64,000 nt of DNA. Origin: Brachybacterium squillarum M-6-3. Its GTDB lineage: Bacteria > Actinomycetota > Actinomycetes > Actinomycetales > Dermabacteraceae. This document shows positions 53,451 through 59,919 of the stretch, one piece after another; position 1 is the stretch's first letter, and every line of letters begins with the position of its first letter. The position numbers and the translations under genes are program-made. Under the pieces are notes generated by a model. It had not been told where the DNA came from, made no database searches, and was given only the letters and a program-made list of their open reading frames with translations. The stretch covers positions 248,001-312,000 of the forward strand of contig NZ_AGBX01000007.1 in NCBI RefSeq assembly GCF_000225825.1, in the 5' to 3' direction.

Positions 53451-54452
53451 CTAGGTGTAGTTGGCCATGACGTTACCGACGCCGGTGTGGAGGCGTGAGG
53501 CTGGGGGCTGATCGCTGCAGGCGGTGTGGGGGCGATGGTAGTCGTAGTGGTGGACCCAGATCCTGATCGCGTCTCGCCGCTCATTCTCGGAGGCATAGGC
53601 GCGGGCGTAGAGGCATTCGTCGGTCATGATCCGCTGGTAGCGCTCGACCTTCCCGTTGTGCCGAGGCGTGTAGATCCTGGTGCGCTGGTGCCGGCCGATG
53701 AACGCCCTGGTTGAACGTCGGAACGCTTTGGCGGTGTAGTTGCTGCCGTTGTCGGTGATCAGGCGGGAGATTCGCGTGATCCCGTGGGCGGTGAAGAATG
53801 CCCGGGCGCGGTGGAAGAACGCGATGGTCGTTGCGGCAGTTTCGTCCTCGAGTGCTTCGGTGTAGGCCAGGCGGGAGAACCCGTCGATGATCGAGTGGAG
53901 GTAGGTGTAGCCAATCCGCTGCGAGTGCTTCTTCTTGTCCTGCACGGAACCGCGGCCATGCGCCCACCAGCCCCCGCCGTCGCGGAGCTTGCCGATCTTC
54001 TTCACGTCCATGTGGACCATGTGCCCGGGATACCGGGCGTGGATCTTCCCTGGTCGACGCAGGTTCTCTCCGTCCGGGGTGATGTCTCGGATCCGGTTCA
54101 ATCCCAGGCGGTCCAGCCAGCGAGTCACCGTCCGCACGCAGCATGCGAAGCCGTGGCCGTCGGTGAGTTCGCGGGCGATCCGGCGGGCGGACCACTTCTT
54201 CTCTCGCCGCCAGGACTCGATCAGCTCGAGCACCCAGACCGGGAGCCGGGTGGGTCGGTTCGCTGGCGCGCTGGAGCGGTCCTGCAGACCGAGCTCGCCG
54301 TGCTCGCGGAAGCGGCCGACCCATTTCGAGAGCGTCGTTCGGGCGATGTGGAACTCCGCGGCGACGTGCGCGATCGGACGGCCTCTCTCGATCACCTGGT
54401 CGATGGCTCGCTGTCTCCCAAGCGTCGTCAGCGGGGCATTACGGTGGGTCAT
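53451..54452 (-). CDS. IS481 family transposase
   Basis: 333 residues: an N-terminal helix-turn-helix (about 15-60: AAEFHIARTTLSKWVGRFREHG), a second HTH region, and the rve-type DDE catalytic core with Asp in HMDVKKIGKL, Asp in LITDNGSNYTAKAF and Glu in NGKVERYQRI. The last codon and the TAG stop use bases of the CCTAGG target copy, so the gene is completed only by insertion at such a site. AGGAGG precedes the ATG. Confidence 0.93.
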   Translation of the reverse strand: MTHRNAPLTTLGRQRAIDQVIERGRPIAHVAAEFHIARTTLSKWVGRFREHGELGLQDRSSAPANRPTRLPVWVLELIESWRREKKWSARRIARELTDGHGFACCVRTVTRWLDRLGLNRIRDITPDGENLRRPGKIHARYPGHMVHMDVKKIGKLRDGGGWWAHGRGSVQDKKKHSQRIGYTYLHSIIDGFSRLAYTEALEDETAATTIAFFHRARAFFTAHGITRISRLITDNGSNYTAKAFRRSTRAFIGRHQRTRIYTPRHNGKVERYQRIMTDECLYARAYASENERRDAIRIWVHHYDYHRPHTACSDQPPASRLHTGVGNVMANYT

Positions 54453-54521
54453 GGAACGGGCCTCCTGCCGCGAGATGGCTGTCTAGACACCACCCATCGT
54501 GCCGGTCACGGGGCCCGTTCC
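54453..54521 (-). promoter_or_regulatory. Fold-back repeat next to transposase start
   Basis: GGAACGGGCC (minus strand, 54521-54512) pairs perfectly over 10 bp with GGCCCGTTCC (54462-54453), which touches the AGGAGG and the ATG. A message entering from outside the element could hide its ribosome binding site this way. Confidence 0.5.
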
Positions 54522-54564
54522 TTCATCCCCGGCCAGCGTCTACAACGTCATGCCCCGCAACACC

Positions 54565-54570
54565 TAGGGT
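54565..54570 (+). promoter_or_regulatory. -10 box of AraC gene, rebuilt at IS boundary
   Basis: TAGGGT ends six bases before ATG at 54577. Its first four bases are the right CCTAGG copy of the IS target duplication, and the last two are flanking DNA. Confidence 0.45.
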
Positions 54571-54576
54571 GGGTGC

Positions 54577-55374
54577 ATGCCCGTCTGGCAGCCAGCTATC
54601 CCGCAAGGGTTGCGCCCCCATCTCCTTTCCTGGGTGGGGTACGACTTCACCAGTACCGACACCGTCCACCACGGGGTTCCCTCGATGGGCGTCACGGTGG
54701 TGCTGTCCCTCGCAGAGCCGATCGACTGTGGCTGGCTTCATGGCGGCGCGCGGCAGCTCTGTGACGTACTTGTCTCCGGCTTGCACACTACTCCGGCTCT
54801 GATCCAGTCGAGGGGACGCCAGCAGGGCCTCGAATTGTCGCTCCACCCGCTCTCGGCCCGTCGGCTTCTCGGGCTGCCGGCCGGGGAACTGGCCGGCTCG
54901 ATGGTTGATGTGAATGATCTCTCGTGGCCCGGGCACCAGCTCGACCAGCTGCGACAGTCAACGTGGCCACGACGGTTCCACCTCTTGGCGGCATTCCTCA
55001 CCAAGAGGCTGGAGCAGCATCCTCATGCACCGCGCGCAGACCTGGTCGAGGCACTCGCGCGGATCCATCGGACCCGAGGCACGATCCCCATCTCCGGCCT
55101 GGCTCAGGACGTTGGCCTGTCCAGACGGCGGCTCTCAAGCCTGTTCGACCTCGAGACCGGTCTCTCGCCCAAGCAGGTGGCGCGCATCGCTCGCTTCACC
55201 CACGCCAAAGACTTGGTCCAGCGTGGCGCCCAGCCCTCGAACGTCGCGGCGATGGCCGGCTACAGCGACCAACCGCACCTGTCCCGGGAATGGAAGTCGA
55301 TGACTGGATGGACGCTGCGCCAGTCGAAGGACGATTTCCCATTGCTTCAAGACACCGACATGCTTCCGGCGTGA
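54577..55374 (+). CDS. AraC-family transcriptional regulator
   Basis: 265 residues. The C-terminal 100 residues form the double helix-turn-helix: ISGLAQDVGLSRRRLSSLFDLETGLSPKQVARIARF and SNVAAMAGYSDQPHLSREWKSMTGWT. The N-terminal part (SWVGYDF, LSLAEPIDCG) is like the sensor domain of DUF6597-type regulators. A VOC protein gene follows after 10 bases. Lower GC and looser codon use than the core genes suggest transfer. An IS481 copy now sits at its promoter. Confidence 0.85.
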   Translation: MPVWQPAIPQGLRPHLLSWVGYDFTSTDTVHHGVPSMGVTVVLSLAEPIDCGWLHGGARQLCDVLVSGLHTTPALIQSRGRQQGLELSLHPLSARRLLGLPAGELAGSMVDVNDLSWPGHQLDQLRQSTWPRRFHLLAAFLTKRLEQHPHAPRADLVEALARIHRTRGTIPISGLAQDVGLSRRRLSSLFDLETGLSPKQVARIARFTHAKDLVQRGAQPSNVAAMAGYSDQPHLSREWKSMTGWTLRQSKDDFPLLQDTDMLPA

Positions 55375-55384
55375 GGCTAGAGCC

Positions 55385-55771
55385 ATGACGACACCACAGC
55401 TGTTCCACTGCCTGCGCTATACAGACGCCGATCGAGGCATCGACTTCCTCCAAGCCATCGGCTTCACCACCGCCATGATCGTGCGGGATCCTGATGACGC
55501 GACCTTGGTGGCCCATGCGCAACTTGCCTGGCGCGACAACGGGGGCATCATGCTCGGCTCTGTTCGGGACGATGACCCGCATTACGGGCCGGGGATCTGC
55601 AACCTGGTGGTCGCCAGTGATGAGGACGTGGACAGCCTCTTCGCCGCAGCCCTGGCACACGGCGCGACCACCGTCACGGAGCCCAACGACGCCCCCCACG
55701 GAGGGCGCAACGCATGTGTCGCTGACTTCGATGGCCACTGGTGGAACCTCGACTCCTACCCGGGAGCCTGA
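55385..55771 (+). CDS. VOC (glyoxalase/bleomycin-resistance) family protein
   Basis: 128 residues with the paired beta-alpha-beta-beta-beta modules of the VOC fold: LFHCLRYTDADRGIDFLQAIGF at the start and FAAALAHGATTVTEPNDAPHGGRNACVADFDGHWWNL at the end. PhnB/YraH-like members of this kind have no assigned substrate. Co-transcription with the AraC regulator suggests the regulator controls it; this pair recurs in actinobacteria. Confidence 0.83.
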   Translation: MTTPQLFHCLRYTDADRGIDFLQAIGFTTAMIVRDPDDATLVAHAQLAWRDNGGIMLGSVRDDDPHYGPGICNLVVASDEDVDSLFAAALAHGATTVTEPNDAPHGGRNACVADFDGHWWNLDSYPGA

Positions 55772-55819
55772 GCCGGGGAACGCCCCTCGACACCGTCATG
55801 TGCCACGGCTCACGAGTTC

Positions 55820-56896
55820 GTGCACATCTCAATGAGCCCTGACCCACACAATTTCGCCGCCCGCGGCGGCAACTGGCCTTCCTGGGCGGCGCATGCCCCC
55901 AGGAAGGCCTCGTCATGTCCCACGCGAACGCCGCTCTCACCCCTCGCCACCGCCTGATCGTCGGCCGCTTGGTCGTCGATGACGGCTGGCCGATCAGCGA
56001 GGTCGCCGCCAGGTTCCAGGTCTCCTGGCCCACGGTGAAGCGCTGGGCCGACCGCTACCGCACCGGCGAGCCAATGCAGGACAGGTCATCCAGGCCGCAT
56101 CACTCACCGAACAAGACCAACCAGCAGACTGCCAGGCGCTGCGTCCGTCTTCGCCTGCAACTACGGGAGGGGCCGGTGCAGTTGGCCAGCCGACTTGGGA
56201 TAGCCCCGTCCACGGTCCACCGCATCCTTACAGACGTGCACTTGAACCGGCTGTCGCACGTCGACCGCGCCACGGGAGAACCGGTCCGCCGTTACGAGCA
56301 CGATCACCCGGGGTCGATGCTGCACGTCGACGTGAAGAAGCTCGGCAACATTCCCGACGGCGGAGGATGGCGCTACGTCGGGCGGCGAAAGGGCGACAAG
56401 AACCGGGCCGCTACACCCGACAAGCCGAAGAACAAGCACTACGACCCGTTGATGGGCAAGGCTTACGTCCATACCGTCCTCGACGACCACTCCCGCGTCG
56501 CCTATGTCGAGATCCACGACGACGAAACCGCCCGCACTGCCACCGCCGTGCTGGTCCGAGCCGTCGAGTGGTTCAACGCCCGCGGCGTCACCGTCGAGCA
56601 GGTCCTGTCCGACAACGGCGGCGCGTACCGCTCACACCTGTGGCGCGACACCTGCGCCGAACTCGGTATCCGGCACAAGCGCACCCGGCCCTACAGGCCG
56701 CAGACCAACGGGAAAATCGAGCGCTTCCACCGCACCCTGGCCGACGGATGGGCTTACGCCCGCTGCTACACCTCCGAAGCCGAACGACAGTGCGAGCTGG
56801 ACGACTGGCTGCACTACTACAACCATCACCGGCCGCACACGGCCTTCAGGAACCTCCCGCCCTTCTCGCGATTGATCAACGTCTCCGGGCAGTACA
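55820..56896 (+). mobile_element. Second IS481-family element, without target duplication
   Basis: About 1077 bp. The right end is ...CAGTACA at 56896 by comparison with the other copies (TGTACTG inward). The left end is placed near 55820 (GTGCACATCTCAATGAGCC) and is uncertain by some bases. Neither flank is CTAG, so at least one junction was changed after insertion. Confidence 0.65.
55875..55909 (+). promoter_or_regulatory. Hairpin covering the transposase ribosome binding site
   Basis: A perfect 12-bp stem GGCCTTCCTGGG / CCCAGGAAGGCC. The right arm contains AGGAAGG, the ribosome binding site for the ATG at 55915. A read-through transcript would have its start blocked. Confidence 0.6.
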
Positions 56897-57204
56897 CCGC
56901 GACGGAGCGTGGTGGACATTCGAGATTCCAGCGCTCACCTCCGTCAGCTCCGCCACCGGCAAGACGATCGTCGCCACGGGGCAGGCGCGACGCGCTGAGG
57001 ACCTCGCCCGAGAGGCGCGAGACGTCATCGATCTGTGGAGCGACGATCCTGATATCGACGTCCGGGTCAACTACTCGCTGCCTGCCGAGGTGGCGAGGGC
57101 CGTCGACACTGCCGCCGAACGTGAGGCGACGGGGCGTGCCGCGCTGGACGAGGCCGCCGCGCTTCGTCGCCGCGCCGTCCACGAGCTCCTCGCGCAGGGC
57201 CTGA
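55915..57204 (+). CDS. IS481 family transposase, reading on into host DNA
   Basis: 429 residues, of which about 327 belong to the element. HTH start (SEVAARFQVSWPTVKRWADRY), then the DDE core: Asp in HVDVKKLGNI, Asp in VLSDNGGAYRSHLW, Glu in NGKIERFHRTL. A normal copy ends GQYT-stop, with TAG from the target. Here the target is missing and the frame runs another 100 residues through a HicB-like gene in the wrong frame. The tail may impair activity. Confidence 0.85.
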   Translation: MSHANAALTPRHRLIVGRLVVDDGWPISEVAARFQVSWPTVKRWADRYRTGEPMQDRSSRPHHSPNKTNQQTARRCVRLRLQLREGPVQLASRLGIAPSTVHRILTDVHLNRLSHVDRATGEPVRRYEHDHPGSMLHVDVKKLGNIPDGGGWRYVGRRKGDKNRAATPDKPKNKHYDPLMGKAYVHTVLDDHSRVAYVEIHDDETARTATAVLVRAVEWFNARGVTVEQVLSDNGGAYRSHLWRDTCAELGIRHKRTRPYRPQTNGKIERFHRTLADGWAYARCYTSEAERQCELDDWLHYYNHHRPHTAFRNLPPFSRLINVSGQYTATERGGHSRFQRSPPSAPPPARRSSPRGRRDALRTSPERRETSSICGATILISTSGSTTRCLPRWRGPSTLPPNVRRRGVPRWTRPPRFVAAPSTSSSRRA

Positions 57205-57272
57205 GCCAAGCCGACACCGCGACACTCCTCGGTCTCTCGCGCCAAAGGATCCAGCAGCTCTCCTCCGTCTGA
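56898..57272 (+). pseudogene. HicB-like antitoxin gene, 5' end removed by the IS
   Basis: In the frame ending at 57272, about 124 residues remain: HRDGAWWTFEIPALT (HicB-like partial RNase H fold), RRAEDLAREARDVIDLW, then DIDVRVNYSLPAEVARAV and a C-terminal HTH (LSQADTATLLGLSRQRIQQL). Only the first few residues and the start are missing; they would lie where the IS right end now is. No ATG, GTG or TTG suitable for a start is seen near the break. No HicA toxin gene is nearby. The missing 5' end is not on the left flank of the IS. Confidence 0.7.
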
Positions 57273-57364
57273 CGGTCTTCCCGAAGCCCTGAGTCGACGG
57301 ATACCGCCGGGGCGCCGCGGCGAGGGGACGATCACGTCGTCCGCCACCGGCCGCGGCGGGACCC

Positions 57365-57370
57365 TACAGT
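57365..57370 (+). promoter_or_regulatory. Candidate -10 box of MFS transporter gene
   Basis: TACAGT lies 60 bases before the ATG at 57431, in a 158-base gap otherwise without recognisable signals. A GGAGG-like site is near the start. Confidence 0.4.
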
Positions 57371-57430
57371 GGGCTGGTCCCCGTGCCGTCCGGCGCCGGG
57401 ACGGCACGCGAGACGCGACGGCGGAGGACG

Positions 57431-58768
57431 ATGACCAGCACGCAGGCCCCCGGCACCACCCCCACCCGCACCCCCTGGCGGGTGGCCTGGGCCTCGATGA
57501 TCGGCACCTCCCTGGAGCAGTTCGACTTCTACCTCTACGCTTACTTCTCGGCGTTCTTCGTGGGGCCGCTGTTCTTCGAGCCGCTCGGCGCGGCCGGGGC
57601 GACGCTGGCCTCCTTCAGCACCATCGCGGTGTCCTTCGTGATCCGTCCCGTCGGGGCGCTGATCTTCGGGCACATGGGCGACCGGCTGGGCCGACGCGCC
57701 ACCCTGATCTGGACCGTCACCCTGATGGGTGTCGCCACCGGGCTGATCGGCGTGCTGCCCACCTATGCGCAGGCCGGCTGGCTGGGGGCGATGGGCCTGG
57801 TGCTGCTGCGCCTGGTGCAGGGCATCTCGCTGGGCGGCGAGTGGGGCGGCGCGGTGCTGCTGGCCACCGAGCACGCCCATCCCGTGCGACGCGCCTTCTA
57901 CGCGGCGATCCCGCAGCTCGGCTCCCCCATCGGCTCGATCCTCTCGGCCACCGTGTTCCTCGTGCTCACGGCGACGCTGCCGATGGAGGCGATGGCGAGC
58001 TGGGGCTGGCGGGTGCCGTTCTTCCTGGCGATCCCGCTGCTGCTGGTCTCCCTCTACCTGCGCCGCCGGGTCGAGGAGACCCCGGTGTTCACCCGGATGA
58101 GCCGCGAAGGCGCCCGGGAGAAGCTGCCGATGCTGGCGATGCTGCGGCGCCGCCCCGGCGCGCTCCTGGTGGCCGTCGCCGCCGCACAGCTCGGCATCGG
58201 CTCCTACGCCCTGATGAACACGTACACGATGAACTACGGGGCCGTGGTGCTGGGCTACGACTCGGTGCAGCTGATGACGGCGGCGACCATCGGGGCGCTG
58301 CTGCAGCTGGTGACGGTGCCCGCCTTCGGGGCGCTCGCGGCCCGCACCAGCTCCGCCCTGGTGGTGGGGATCGGCGCGCTCGGCACCGCGCTGATCGCCT
58401 TCCCGATGTACTTCCTGCTGCAGTCGGCGGGCTTCGGGGTGCTGGTGGCGATGATGGTGATCGGCGGGATCCTGCCGACCATGTCCTGGGCGGCCCTCGG
58501 CGGGCTGATGAGCGACCTGTTCCCGGACCGCTTCCGCTACTCGGCGCTCTCGCTGTCCTACGCGGTCGCGGCGACGGTGGCGGGCTTCGTGCCGCTGCTG
58601 ACCGCGGCCCTCGGCACCGCGACCGGGCAGGCCTGGTGGCATCCGGGGGTGGTGCTGGTGCTGCTCTCCGCCGTGACAGGGGTGGCCTCGGTGCTGGCGG
58701 CGGTGCTGGTGCGCCGGCACGAGCAGGAGCCCGTCACCGACGGCGCCCCGCTCACCGCGACGGCCTGA
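57431..58768 (+). CDS. MFS transporter, metabolite:H+ symporter (MHS) family
   Basis: 445 residues with 12 predicted membrane spans. GTSLEQFDFYLYAYFSA in helix 1, GHMGDRLGRRATL in loop 2-3, RLVQGISLGGEWGGAVLLATEH in helix 4-5 and the loop 8-9 equivalent fit the MHS branch (ShiA, ProP, KgtP). These take up organic acids or osmolytes with protons; the substrate here is unknown. It stands alone between the IS region and the nuclease gene. GGAGGACG precedes the ATG. Confidence 0.92.
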   Translation: MTSTQAPGTTPTRTPWRVAWASMIGTSLEQFDFYLYAYFSAFFVGPLFFEPLGAAGATLASFSTIAVSFVIRPVGALIFGHMGDRLGRRATLIWTVTLMGVATGLIGVLPTYAQAGWLGAMGLVLLRLVQGISLGGEWGGAVLLATEHAHPVRRAFYAAIPQLGSPIGSILSATVFLVLTATLPMEAMASWGWRVPFFLAIPLLLVSLYLRRRVEETPVFTRMSREGAREKLPMLAMLRRRPGALLVAVAAAQLGIGSYALMNTYTMNYGAVVLGYDSVQLMTAATIGALLQLVTVPAFGALAARTSSALVVGIGALGTALIAFPMYFLLQSAGFGVLVAMMVIGGILPTMSWAALGGLMSDLFPDRFRYSALSLSYAVAATVAGFVPLLTAALGTATGQAWWHPGVVLVLLSAVTGVASVLAAVLVRRHEQEPVTDGAPLTATA

Positions 58769-58798
58769 GCACCGCGGCCCCCGCGCGTCGGGCGCGGC

Positions 58799-59716
58799 TC
58801 AGGCGATCTGGTCGAGCCCGCCCTTGGCGCGCAGCAGGCTGAGCAGCAGCGCCTTCGGGTCCTTCGCGGCGTCCAGCGCGCAGTCCTCGGGCACGAAGCC
58901 CCAGGCGCTGCGCAGGGACCGGAACACCTCGAACTCGGCATCGGTGGTGCGCAGCGGCACCGCCGCGTAGCCGCCCTTCTCGGGCAGGTGGATCACGAAG
59001 GCGCCGGTCACCTCCGGCATCGGGCGCTGGGTGCCGTCGTCGTCCAGCAGCTGCTCGGCGCGGGTCACCGCGACGCCCTGCAGGGCGTAGTCGCCGCGCA
59101 CCTTCTTGGAGGTCTTGATGTCGGCCGAGAGCACCGTGTTGCCGATCCGCACGATCGCGTCGGTGGTGCCGGCGTAGCCCACGGAGTGGTTCACGACGGT
59201 CTGCTCGATCTCCAGGAACTCCGGCTGGAAGTCGTCGAGGAAGGCGGCATAGCCGTCCAGCCGCACCGCGGCCCGGTCCAGGATCCCCTCCATGTCCTGC
59301 TCGGCAGCGAACGCCCCGGAGGCGGCGCGCATCTCCGCGGCCCGCTCCCCCACCTGCTCGCGGCGGGGCCGCTCCCCCGCCCGGGCCCAGTCCTCGCAGG
59401 CGGCGTGGACCAGGGTGCCGAAGTCCGCGGCGCCGCGGGTGTACTCCTCGGCGGCGGCGGCGATGCGCTTCTGGGTGCCCCAGCGGTCGCGGGAGACGCG
59501 GGAGATCTCCGCGGCGGCCCGCTGCGGGTTCCGGTCCAGCCAGGCGTACATGTCCAGCGCCCGCTTCGAGGCCATCGTGGCGTACCAGCCCTGCAGGTGG
59601 TCCTTGGCGCGCATCCCGGCGACGGTGGTGATCGAGGGCAGCAGCATTGGGCCCTCGGGCTCGAGGCGATACATGCGGCCGCGGGGGGTGTCGGCGCTCA
59701 GGCTGGGGGTGGTCAT
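58799..59716 (-). CDS. PD-(D/E)XK superfamily nuclease-like protein
   Basis: 305 residues. The order of motifs is that of RecB/Cas4-type nucleases: FGTLVHAACEDWARAG, then EIEQTVVNHSVGYAGTTDAIVRI (metal Asp), then VLSADIKTSKKVRGDYALQ (D-x-K and the motif IV Tyr/Gln). All expected catalytic residues are visible. The substrate could be DNA or RNA. It is downstream of glnE and separated from it by a long hairpin. Standing alone with no helicase or Cas partner, it may act in repair. Confidence 0.78.
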   Translation of the reverse strand: MTTPSLSADTPRGRMYRLEPEGPMLLPSITTVAGMRAKDHLQGWYATMASKRALDMYAWLDRNPQRAAAEISRVSRDRWGTQKRIAAAAEEYTRGAADFGTLVHAACEDWARAGERPRREQVGERAAEMRAASGAFAAEQDMEGILDRAAVRLDGYAAFLDDFQPEFLEIEQTVVNHSVGYAGTTDAIVRIGNTVLSADIKTSKKVRGDYALQGVAVTRAEQLLDDDGTQRPMPEVTGAFVIHLPEKGGYAAVPLRTTDAEFEVFRSLRSAWGFVPEDCALDAAKDPKALLLSLLRAKGGLDQIA

Positions 59717-59837
59717 CGTTCCTCGGAGGGCACGGCGGGCGCGGGCTGGCCGCGCGGGACGGCGCCCAGGCTACGTCCCCGCCGGGCGCCCGCCGTGGTG
59801 GCGGGGCCGGGTGCCGCCCGCATCACACCAGGGCCCT

Positions 59838-59912
59838 GCGACGATCGGGCGCATGGCGCGGGGTCACGCCCGGGGGGCGGGGGTGACCCCGCGCCGAGCG
59901 CCGGATCGTCGC
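59838..59912 (-). terminator. Long imperfect hairpin after glnE
   Basis: Outer stem GCGACGATC / GATCGTCGC (59838-59846, 59904-59912), middle GCGC/GCGC and inner 12-bp stem GCGCGGGGTCAC / GTGACCCCGCGC (59856-59867, 59883-59894). It starts 7 bases after the glnE stop and probably ends the glnA2-glnE message. Confidence 0.7.
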
Positions 59913-59919
59913 GGGCTGA

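Larger units (their letters stand above)
53450..54568 (-). mobile_element. IS481-family insertion sequence with target duplication
   Basis: The body 53456-54562 (1107 bp) has ends TGTAGTTGGCCATGACGTT and TGTTGCGGGGCATGACGTT (15 of 19 identical, inverted). It is flanked by CCTAGG on both sides (53450-53455, 54563-54568), fitting the NCTAGN target duplication of the family. It carries one intact transposase, so it may be active. Confidence 0.88.
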
